From Gordionus sp. m RMFG-2023 (lineage: Eukaryota; Nematomorpha; Gordioida; Chordodea; Parachordodidae), in the NCBI RefSeq assembly GCF_954871325.1, contig NC_088775.1, positions 78,097,561-78,161,560 of the forward strand: a DNA stretch of 64,000 bases. Reading direction: 5' to 3'. The translations under genes and the position numbers were made by a program. Positions 1-12,300 of this stretch are shown one piece after another. The notes under the pieces were generated by a model. The model was not told the DNA's origin and ran no database searches. It saw only the letters and a list, made by a program, of their open reading frames with translations. Position 1 is the first letter of the stretch; every line of letters begins with the position of its first letter.

Positions 1-238
1 AAATGGCTCTTGACATGCTTTGCCCTTATATTTTTGTTTTTTGAATATCCTTTTATCTTGAATAAATATTATTTTAAAGTAATAAAATGGTGTGTAAGGA
101 ATCTGAATTATTTGAATATGGCGAACCAAACCAGATCTGAGATGTTTTATGACTAGTTCTGTACTAAAAAGCCTAAACTTAATCCCATATAATTTACCGT
201 TTCGTAAGTTAGAGCAAATGAGCTAGGATCCGGAAAAC

Positions 239-398
239 CTGATTCACTTTCTGGTCGGTATCCTCCATCCGGTCCGGGACTACAATTAATACGGGCCGCA
301 AATCGGATCAAGTTATCGACGGATTCGTTCAGGGAGGTTATGACAGAAAATATATCCTCGACTCCGGATGAGCGCTGACTGGTCCCAGCTTGAAGTCC
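239..398 (-). CDS. TLN: Talin exon 24 (R8 to R9; last in window)
   Basis: Encodes IFSVITSLNESVDNLIRFAA then a Pro/Gly/Ser tail, aligning with vertebrate ATAPLLEAVDNLSAFASNPE. The acceptor is AAAATTTAG; I placed the donor at GTTTTC, where similarity stops. A later GT at about 201 would add roughly 13 residues without family match. Confidence 0.78.
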
Positions 399-3300
399 CT
401 AAATTTTGTTTTGCAAATTTAATTTTCTATTTATAACTAGCTTCCATTAAAATGATTAATTATATGCAGTGTTGTTAAACGCTACTGTCAAAAGTAGCAT
501 GTTACCGCTAGTTTTCAAAAAAAGTATCTCGTCACAGAATAGGAGTACTCCTCCTTACTTTTTAAATTTTTGAGTTAGGATTGGATTTTAAGTTATTTGT
601 TACCAATATATAAAAAATAATAACTAGATTTAGAAATATTAATTTTTGGTAATGTTAGAGCGCTGTCAGTAGTTATGCAAAATCGCTCCATTTGAGTTGA
701 CTTCTAAAAACAGCTAGCTCAATATTTTATGAAAATATTGCCTAAACCTGTCCAAATCTTGGTGGGATCTATGAACAAAATTTTCAGGTCATCACTAACC
801 GTCAGTTTCATGTTATTTGATAATTTTTGCTACTGCTTGTCAGGTCAAAAATATTTATTTGACTGTGGGAGATTTATATTACATATTTTTATATAAGGAG
901 TCATTTTTATTATAAAGGTAAGGTGCAATCCTAAGAAAATTTACTTATTTTGAATATAAAATACTTTGATTCTGGTGACCATATCCCTGGTGGAATTTGC
1001 AACATTCTTAGCGGATTCTACAAAGAATCGCTTATGCTGAGGATCCATTGTTTTGGATGATGCTACGCGGCAGCAATTGCATAAAGATGAGGTATGTTTG
1101 GCTATTATGGTAGCGGCAGTCAAAATCTTGGCGGGTAAAAGTATAATTAATTTCTCATTAAAAAAAACAAATAAATTAATGAGAATGCATGCTCTTACTT
1201 CGTTTAAAAAATATACTTAAATATAATCTTTTTTATTAATTCTTTATGATATATTTTCAAAATGGTTAGGATAACACCCGTGACATTATTACTAATCTTG
1301 ACCGATAATTCATCAGTAGAATGCATTAAAAAGTGTACATATATTAAGTCCGCCGTTGAAAAGCATATAAAAGAAATAGGGATAAGCATTCAAACGAAAT
1401 GCAATTCAATGCCCTCTACCTCAGCGATAATAGTTGACTTAAGAACACTTTTGAATTATCAGTCGAGGTTCGTATCAATATCATTGGGATATATATCTAA
1501 TTTAGTATATTATAAATCTAGCGTTAGAATTTTTTTAGAAATAACCTCAAAAATTTTCGCCCATAACCGGTAACTCTAAATCTCTATCTCCTAAACAGTC
1601 GCTATTATAATATACATAACACGAGTGTCTGAAATTTATTAAATCAGAATTTCTTTCCGATACTCAATCAAAAAATTTTTTTAAAACTTTTAATTAAAGA
1701 AGCCTAGAATAAAAATATGGTAAATAAAATAAGAGGAATTTTATTTATAATAAAAATGGGAATATTTAAAGACATAGTAAAAAGGAGTAAAAAAAAATTC
1801 TAAAAAATTTTTAAATATTCCTGACTTGCTGTTGGTCGGGAGTCATGCGACCATCTCTACATTTGTCGTAATGGGATCGGATAACGGAAGAAGCCTCTAC
1901 TATTGCACGTGACGCCTGCTCCAATTGTTTTCTATTTATGATTTCTACGACGGCGCCATTTTTAGGTGATTTATCCAGATTAATATCAAATAAACGGGCT
2001 AACGATATTAGGCGTGAATTTTCGGGAGATTGGGGATTGTTCAGTTTCGAGAGAAGGCAATCGGTCAGTTCTGCAGAGAGACTGGAACACTAGAATAAAA
2101 AATTTGTATGCAATCTATTAGATTCAAAAAAAATATATATTATATTTATTGATGATTTATGCTTGCTTGTTTTTCTTTCTTTCTATGGAAGGAACATATA
2201 TTAAACTATATAAACAATATAAATAAAATAGTAATTAATAAAATAGCGTTCTTTATTGAATAAAAAGGAATCAATACTTTTATAGTAGTGAAGGTCAACG
2301 GTCCTATACCGGGACCGGACCGATTTTTTTGTTGAGGACCGTGGTCTGGACCGGTCTTTTATTAATATTTAAGTTTACTTTACTATTCAATTAATATAAT
2401 TTTTTTGTATATTTTATTTTATGATATTTTTCTAGAGGAGTTATTTTAGATTTTGTTAATTTTTTTTTTACAATATGAAAACCATAAGTTTGTCCAAGAA
2501 ACATTTTACTTATAGTCCTAATAAAAAACATAGAATATATGTTCACTGTAATACCAAATTCAACATATCGTCAGCAACAAGTAACAAAATAATTGTTTAT
2601 AATTTTCTAAGCAATAAATTAATCAAAATAAGCAGTATTATTATTAAAATATTTTGGTTATTATTTATATATCTATTTTTTCTTAAGAAACTGTCTGAAT
2701 AATTCATTGTCAAAATAATTTAACCTTATTCTTAATAAAATAATTAGGTACCTTAAGCAGACATTTGATAAAATATAAAATTTATACTTCTAATAATGAA
2801 AATGAAAATATCTCAAAAACACAATCTACTCTTAATTTAAATATGCCCTCCACAAGTACAAAATCACTTTCTTCAATACCATTGGATAAATTCCAAACAG
2901 ATCATATGAACCAACTCATTATAAAATGGATAATAATGGACTCTCTGCCAATGAAGACTTTTGAAAGTTCAGGTCTTCATAATTTAATCAAATATTTAAA
3001 CTCAACTGCTACAATTTGGTCAAAAAACAAAGTTAAAAATTTTTATACAGTTAATTTTGAGAAACTAAGAAATTCTCTAAAAGATATTTTAAATAAAAAT
3101 AATTCTTTAATAAGCTTTACCATAGATATGTGGAGCAATATAAATAAAATTTCATTTATAGCCATTACTGCACACTATATTGATTCTAAAAATATTTTAC
3201 TTGATATAAATCATATCCCATTTCCTCATACTTCTGAAGAAATATCCTAAACTATAAAAGAAGTAATTGATGTATATCAATTGGAGGAGAATATAATGGC

Positions 3301-6300
3301 CTGTACTACAGATAATGCCAATAACATCCTAAAAAGCATGGATATTTTGCAGAATATTTATAAGGAACAAAAATTTAAAGGCTTTAGATGCTGTGCCCAT
3401 ATTCTAAACCTAATATCTCAGGAAAGTTTATCATATATTACAACTATCCTAGAAAAGTGTAGAGACATAGCCTTTTCTATAAATAAATCACCCAAAATAA
3501 ATCAAGCATATGTACAAATATGTGAAAATAAGGGTATTACAAAATTTAAAATCCCTTCTGATATCCCTATTAGATGGAATAGCTCCTATTTAATGATGAA
3601 TACAATTTATGAGGTATTTACATTTTTATCCAATTATTTTTAAAAAATATTTAATTTTTAGATCATGGATGCTATAGAAGAAGTACTTTTTTTGAATTAC
3701 AAACAATTTAAAGGGGTTTTCTTTACTGAGTGTGAAAAAGAAGACCTTAAAGAGGCTGTAGATTTTCTAAGGCCCTTCTATAAAACCACACTTGATTTAT
3801 CAGGATCCAAATATCCTACAGTTGGGATTTCCATGTTATATATGGAGAATATAAATAATGAAATTTTAAATAATATAAAAAAGGATAATAACAATACAAG
3901 AAATTCTTAATAACATGCTGGTTAAAATGTAGAAATATCTCAAAGAATTATTTTGCTATGAATCATATGTCTCAACATTATTGGATCCGATATTAAAACA
4001 AGTTTACATGCCTAATACTCTTAATAGAATTGAGTATATGACCAAATTTTCAAAATATTTAAGGAAAATAGAAAATAAAAAAATACAGGAATAACGGATT
4101 CTCAGGTATATTTTTAATATTTATTTATTAAATCCTAATTTTCAAACATTTGTGCCAGGAGGAAATCAATGAATTTAGTTTTTTAGAAAGAATTTTATCC
4201 CAAAAAAGAAATTCAGAAGGGGATTATATATCGGCAGAAATCATTGAAGAAAATATATCAGAACTTCACACCTATTTGAATGAACCTCTTGTTTCATTAA
4301 AGGATGACATATTAGTATGGTGGAAAGCCAATAGTGAAAGGTCTTTTATATTTTTTAAATAGTCAATATAGTTTATTATATAGATTTCCAGTCCTCTCAT
4401 TAGCAGCTAGAAATTTTTTAGCAATTCAAGCAACATCTGTCCCCTGTGAACAAATATTTTCGAAAGCAGGAGATCTTGTCACTAAAAAAAGGAATAGGCT
4501 TTCAAACAAAACAATACAAGCTTTGATGTGTATGGGCTCTTGGTTAAAGAATGGAATACATCTACCGCCTCCATTAAGTCCCTCTTCTAATTCCTTCCAA
4601 GGAAGTTCTACAAACAAAGACATTAGCCTATATTTAAATTAAATATTTGTATTAATTATTATATTATTCATAATTAATTTTATATTGTTTATATAATACT
4701 CTTATATTTAATAAAATGATAAAACAAATGATAGACGGGTCCTTTTATTTGTTTAAAAAACATATTTTTTTAACCTAATTTAATTTGTTTTATCATTTTA
4801 TTAAATATAAGAGTATTATATAAACAATATAAAATTAATTCTGAATAATATAATAATTAATACAAATATTTAATTTAAATAAATGCTAATGTCTTTGTTT
4901 GTAGACTTCCTTGGAAGGAATTAGAAGAGGGACTTAATGGAGGCGGATCTATTCCATTCTTTAACCAAGAGCCCATACACATCAAAGCCTGTATTGTTTT
5001 GAATTTGGCTCTGAACCTTAAAATATATATCGAGTCATTTTAATTAAAAAATATTTTAGTAGAATAAAATTGAGTAAATGACCTATTGTAAAGCGATCAA
5101 CATTTCTTATAAGTTAATTCCTAAATATTATATTAAAAACATATAAACCTCGAAATTTAAATGATGTACCATAAATTATCTCTAGCTATTATAATATAAC
5201 TTTATTCTATCCTTTTACAATTCTTCACTTATTTCTTATTAAAATTAACATAAAAATATCATTATTCAGATTATCGACTGACTTTATGGGAGCAAGTCTT
5301 GAGTCTAGATAATGATTTTGTTAAATCTCTAACAAAATAATTGACTCGACCCGGGATAGAACCGCTATCTTCCACTCTATCGGTTTGATGAAGGAGTTGC
5401 TGAGCTGGAATTAGGCATTCATCGCATGTCTGAATTACGCGCGAAAATTTATTACTGTCCGGTGAGCAACTTTTCTCGGGATGTTTACCGTTGTGAGAAA
5501 CATCGCAAACTTCTACGCTCCTTATTAGATCGGTAAGACGGTCTCCCACCAACTTTTGAAAAGTTAATAAATTAAGTAAAAAATAAATAAAAAGAAGGAT
5601 CATACTATGCATATATGATTGAGATTAAAAACACTCAAATTTTAAAATATAAAAATGATGGGGTTGGATCTCAAGTTATATATTTTTTGTCGCTGATTTC
5701 ATATTAGATGCTTAGCCCTTAAAATCAAGCAGACACTTAGGATACTGACAAATTCATTCTGCAAAAAAAAATCAGGGCGGAAATAACTTGTTGCGCCTTG
5801 GTTCAGGTCTGTAACCTTAAATAAAAATTTTAATTCCAACCCAAATGTCGGGGTTCGAATCCCGTGCATTGTATTTTTCGCAAGCCAGATTTTCTAAGAT
5901 ACAAAACACGAAGTCCTCTCGTGAAATCAAAATAAAGAGAATTCTTGAGCAAAAAAAATGGACTACTCTGATCATATCAAAACATAGATAAGAGTTAAGG
6001 TTAGGTTTGTATTTATAAAAAAAGGTGTATATATGACCGGTTTAGTTTATTTTAAGAGGTCAATAAAATAAATATAAAAAGATAGAATGAACGAATGAAT
6101 GAAAAAATAAGATAGGCTAAATATGGTATAGTAAATATAAAAACTTTGCAATGAGATATAAAATCGTAGGCATACAAATTTTTGTTGGCATCGACATTAT
6201 TAGCCAGATCTAGACTGTCACTAGCTATCAAATGTTTTGTCACGTTTAATACGTCGTTAGCCGAGGAAATAGACTTTCGAGCTGCGCTCTATAAAAATTA

Positions 6301-9300
6301 TTCATTTTTCATTCATTTGTTGAATATCTAAGGATTATTTTTCCTCAGAAAACCATATTTTTTGGTTTGAAATAAAATCCCCCTATATAAACTACCTCCT
6401 TAATTTTTTTTAAAATAACTATTTTGAAAATTAATTACATCAAATTTGCTAAAACATTTTTTCCCTTTCATATTTTTTTGACGAGTAATTAATATTTTTA
6501 TGAAATTCTCAGTTTATATTTTGAACAATATATTTTATTCATTTTTACCAGTATGAAATTAACATTTAACCAGTACAAATAATATACCATCAATATTAAA
6601 AATATAATTGGTAAGTTATTAACCGCCACAAACAAAAATTTAATTAATAAAAAAAGATATTTTTATACCTAATAATGAAATTGGTTAGTGGTAGAGGTAT
6701 TTAAGTGTCCTAAGAACAATACTGTCGTGATAAGAGGTATTTTGTGAGTTTTAAAATTATATGTGTTATTTTGTGTTGGTCGTGATGATTCGTAACCTTC
6801 CTTGTTTAAAATTAATTTGGTTTTTAGTTGAATTATTTTAATTTTGTTCTTCGTTTATAAAAGTAAGAAACGTATTATATTTTTTTATGATATATATATC
6901 ATTTTTAAAAATTATTTTTATCATTGTACATCTCTTATTCTCAAAATATTAGCCCCAAAATAAAAGATAAACCGTTTGGGTGTATTATCGATTTATTAAG
7001 TGGTCTAAACTGTGACAGTTGTTAATGTTTTATTTTTTTAATCTCTCATTTGATGGCTCAGAGTATTAGAAACCTGAATCCTTTATGGGGAAAAAAATTT
7101 CCTGAAACCTACCTCTTGGACGATGTTATTGGATAAACTCTATTAATTAAGTTTCAACTTCTTCTCCCATTAGTACTGGATAATATATTTAATAATTAAG
7201 TAATATAAATTAATAGTTATAATCTTTATATCTTAATGGAGTTAAGATATTAAAAAGATTTCGAATAATTTAATACATTTAAAATAATATTGCTAGTAAT
7301 ATATTTTGAGTCAATTTTTTAAAAAAATAAATAAAATGATCCACAAAATTTTTTTAAATATATTTTCATATCAACTTAACATTTAGATATAATTAATCAT
7401 CATAATAATTAATTTATTTTACTGGCAAATTATTTTAATAATGGTAAAAATTAATTGAATACTGACAATTTTGTTATTATACCGAAAAGATATCTTTTTA
7501 AAAAAATACTGGAGAAATAAATAAAGGCTTCCTTTTTATGTGTTCTGTGATTTAAAAAATCACAATCATTAAGATTATCCTATATACATATTATCTAGTA
7601 TAATAATTAATTATCGCTAACTCTCTTACAAACCAATCTGTTATCTTTTAAATAATTAAAAGGGTAGAAATTTTAGAAGTACTATTATTTTATTTATTCT
7701 TCCCTTATAGGAGTTATAAAATAAAGGACCTACCCTAAATTCTTTGATGATTCTATTCGAGGAAATGGTATCGAGGGCGTTCTTGGTAGCGTAGCGAAGG
7801 TTTACGGCAGCTTCTGCAAATTTTTCGGCTTGAATTTCCTTCGAAATACTGTTACAAGTATTTATATATATATATTAATGGTTTAGACGGATCATATGAA
7901 ATAAATTTTAATAAAATCAGTAAAGCATAGATAGACCACTAGTTTATATTTATAAGTGATAACTATAATAAGATTCAACTATTTTTTTTAAAATTCAATA
8001 TGAATAGGACCTATAAAATAAATCAGTAAAATTTCGCTATAGTGAAGTGGATTTTTAGTTTAGTGATAAATATATAAATTTGGTCTATCACAAATTTCAT
8101 TATAGCAAGGCCTTTAGTATGAAAAAGATGGTAGTAATTTAAACGAACAAGAGTGCCCATGTGATATTCACATATTTATCGCATAGACCATATTTCATAT
8201 ATAGCAAGGTCTTTATTACACGAAAAAGATGGTATTAGACAAACATGCCCATGTGACTTTCACATATTGATCGAGTGGCAAAAAAAAATCGAAGAAATTT
8301 TATAGCGTTTACAAAGCAAAATTTTTTTTTATTATCAAATTTCATTTTTTAAAATAATTTATGTTGATAAGGCCTCGTTTATTGAAAACGCGGAAATATC
8401 GCGGTCACTCAAGCGATGCGTTAATTACAACATACATAATTATACGGATACTAGTAGAGAACCCGTCAAGAATGACGGGGTATGAGAATTTTATCCTTAA
8501 TTTGATAATGGATGTTACCTTTTATTTGATACCCATATTTAATTTTTATTTTTTTCCCCACCCTTCTTCCAGACCTACGTCCAACCAATTAAGATCAAGC
8601 AGTGAATACTATTGAGTCAAAATATTTTTCAATTAAAATTTATTAAACATCTATATTGTTAAAAATATTCCTGACCCCCACCCTCCAGGGCTTAAACCCG
8701 CTCATGGAATAATAATTATCATTGAAGTCAAAGGACTTTTATTAACCTAATATTTGATTCTCATTAGAGATCAGCATCGGGCCTAACGAAATTTTAAAAA
8801 AAAATTTTCATAGCATGAACTAAAAATATTTAAAAAAATATATTCTCTTTAAGTAGTGTTGTTAAACGGCTCATTTTGAGCCGATTTTTTAAAATGGCTA
8901 ACTCAATATTTTAGCCAGAAAAATATTATCTAAGCCTCGAGATTTCATTAATATATGTCTAGACCTTTGTTCCTTCTACGAGCAAAATCTTCAGGCTTGC
9001 GTAATATTTTTGGATGAAATATTGAGTTATCCGTTTTTAAAAATCGGCTCAAAACGAGCCGTTTAACAACACTACTCTAAAGACCAAAGTAAATTCAAAC
9101 CCCGAAGGGAGGGAGGTCGGGCCTTGCTGATCACTAATTCTCATATCAAATTTTTATTTTTTTATCCCTTATAACCTGATTAATATTAGAGAAATTTAAA
9201 AAAATGTCCCGCCTTGCGATTTCCCGCATTTATTAGAAAAAAAAACAATAAATTTAATTTTTTTTATATAACAATCAAATCTACCAATATCTTTTTTTCC

Positions 9301-12300
9301 GGGAATTCCTGTTCTTTTAAAAAAAATTAAGTTTATTTTCATTTTGTATCTTTCAATCCTTTTCTTTTTTTAAAAAAATTTTCATTAGATCGAAAATCAA
9401 TTTTAATTAAAATATATTTTCAAAAACTCGTTTTTTTGATCGCTGGAGGAAAAAAATTTGGCGCATTCGACCAATTTGGTGGTAGCTTCGGCGAGGCGTT
9501 TGGCCGAATCAAAAAGGGATTTTTTCCTCTTGTTGTTTTCCGTTTCGTCTTCGGCATTCCCGCTAGGAGACCCTTGATCAAATTTGTGGGCTTCGAGTTT
9601 TATAGCCGAAACAAGGTCTGCAGTAGCCTTAAGAAGTTAGGAGAAAAAAATTAATGTAATAAATATTTCTCACAAATAATGGGGTCATTCAATCATATAT
9701 CTTATCATTAAAAATTCATGGAATAATTTAAACCTTCACGGTCTTGGTTTAAATCAAGTAAATGCTTCCTCGCTCCACAGCCCTGGGGTATCTGTTGGAT
9801 ATTTCCAACGAGTAACCATCTCATATACTAACCCTAACCCAGATCAGGTTTTACCCCATATTTATTTTAGGCAAAATTAAGCAATTTTAGGGGCTGTGCT
9901 AAAAAAAACTATTTCATTTAATCTTAAAATATTTACTTTTTAAATTTTGTTTTATAAATATTAAAGACTCGCAGGAAAATAATATAACTATAATCCGGTT
10001 ATTGGCTGGTTTTAAATATTTTTAAACATAAAAATGATATAAATGTATCCATGGGGAAATAAAATTTGTAAATATTAAAAACAAACAAAATTTTAAAAAT
10101 TCCAGGCCGAGCCCATAAAAATTCTATAGGAGACAAATAAAATCCAGGGCTGGGTTTGAATTTTTCAAAAATTTGATTATTACAGGTCTTGATATAATAT
10201 TTATTCTTTAATAAGATGCATTTTTTTAATCTTAGAATAATGACCATAAAAATAAAGTGCATGAAGCTATTGAACTATTATTGTTCAATCCTATTTTTTA
10301 TCTTCCCTTCTTTCTTTCTTCATTTCATATAATGTACAAACTTGTGCCACTATCCTAGCCTGCTGGATCATGAGATTAGTGTTGATAGCGTTATCTTCGT
10401 CTGTCCCGGTTCGGTTTGCCGTGTTTTGTTTACTTAACGAATTCAAAAGAATCTCGGTCGCGGACCGGATATTTGAGAAGGCTTGAATTTCTTTGCGTTC
10501 GAGCATGAGATCAGAGATATCGGGAGGGCTAGTGTTACGCGCGTCCCTCTCTGGCTCAAAACCTTGTGATATTGCACGCGAAAATGTAAAGGGTTATATA
10601 TACTCAAGTTAATTTCAGATAGTACGTAAGGAGGGGTCCTACAGAAAAAGAAAATATTTTAGCTATATAAATTCAAATATTTTTATTTACAAAAATCAAT
10701 TATTATAAATCTGAAAAAATTTATTTATCTAAATTATAGTAATCGAGAGAATTTCATTCAGTGCCTATTAACCTTTTTTTTCCTTACCAGATTCTAAAAA
10801 CGTTTAGAAAAATTTAATTATTTGCACTTTTATCAGTTCAGAACGGACTCAGGGATTTCTAAAAATTGTAAAATGGGTTCCTATCAATTTTACAAAATAA
10901 TATCAAGTTATGGTTTAGGCTCTTCCAGTTTCTAGGGTTACAAGTTCCAATTTGTTATTTTAGTTTATGAATAAAAAAGGTTTCAAATTTTTTTTTTTAG
11001 CAATATTAAGTTCTAGTTTATCAATCAGTTTATCTTTAAATAATCAATATCTTTTAATCATAACCATATATATCATTTATATAAAATTAATTTGTAAAAT
11101 TTAATGTAAAAATATTTTGATGAAGATTTTATTTGTGATAATAGAAAAAATCTGAAGAAGTAACTTCTAAAAAAAGGTAATATATATTATAGACATGTTT
11201 AATTTATTTTATTAGTCGAACAAAAATATGAGACAGGAAATCAATTCTTTAATCGCTGCGGTAATAAACTTAATAACAAGAAAGAAGGTTGGAGAAAGGT
11301 CGTTACCATTCCCGATGTTAATTTGAATGATGGCAATGAGATCGGAGAACGCCAACATTGGTTTAAAGTAAATATTTAGTTGTATTTAAAGGTGGCAGGC
11401 AAGTAAAGCGATAAAAGACGAATAAAAAAAACTAATATTCTATTCGTTGGATTTCCGAAAAATTAAATTATTTTAAACTATTATAAAAAGCGTGAAAATG
11501 AAATAAATTTAACTAAATGATTACAATGAAATTATACGAATAATTCGATTCGATTCGAATAAAAATATTATATTATTCGTAAAATACAAAATCTTTTAGT
11601 AATAGAGTCAAATTAATCTTAAAACTTGGTTAGCTAAAAAGAGGAAGGTAGATAAATTAAGAAAGAAAGATAAAAGATGAAAATAATTCAATTTGAGGAT
11701 ATTAGGTTGGAATGCAATATAATATTTTGTGCTAAAAAAAATTGACAATTTTTTAACAAAATATAGTGAACTAGGTCTTATAGCACTCGTCAGGTGTCTA
11801 AAATGAACATATTCCCCAAGCCGTTTAAAAGCTACTGGACAAATGATAAAGGTAAATCAACTACCTTTTTTTCTTTCGAATATTTGAATTACTTACCCAT
11901 TTTCATCCATTCTTTCAGAAAATAATATTTTATATATAAAAACCACCCCAAAAAAAGAAATAAGGAAGAAATGAAATAGATTTCGTTAAGGGTTCTGATC
12001 ACTAGGACGATGAAAATATATATTAGTTGATGCATGGATAAGGTGAAAACTAAAACTAACCAAAAAAATGTGCAAAATAAATAATGTAGATGTAGTTACG
12101 TGAGTGTAAAATAATATTTAAATGTTTATATTTTACTGTCTGAAGCGTTAATTTCATTTATATTATATTATGTTCAATTGATGTTAAAAGTTTATATTTT
12201 ACTGTTTGAGGCGTTAATTTCATATCATATTATAATGTTCAATTGATTATTTGACTATCTGATGATATATTAGATATATAAAAATCGACATATTTTAAGT

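Larger units (their letters stand above)
2286..5001 (+). mobile_element. Decayed hAT transposon in talin intron 21
   Basis: Starts near a GGTCC/GGACC-rich stretch (2290-2365) typical of hAT subterminal DNA, carries a broken transposase (2475-4642), and ends in a large inverted duplication (4507-5001). No clean paired terminal repeat or 8-bp target duplication is visible, so both boundaries are approximate and the true right end may be lost. Confidence 0.75.

Noticed and set aside
1204-1573. Overlapping open frames on both strands in intron 22
   Set aside because: AT-driven, no family similarity, no coding composition.
5830-5880. tRNA-like GGTTCGAATCC (B-box) sequence
   Set aside because: The T-arm pairs only three bases, no A box at the right distance, and no acceptor stem partner upstream. 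Chance or a decayed tRNA-derived repeat.
9436-9654. Plus-strand open frame over talin exon 18
   Set aside because: Antisense shadow of a certain talin exon.
11221-11360. Possible extra talin exon in intron 16
   Set aside because: GC-richer island, but neither strand matches the rod and exons 16 and 17 already join in correct phase.
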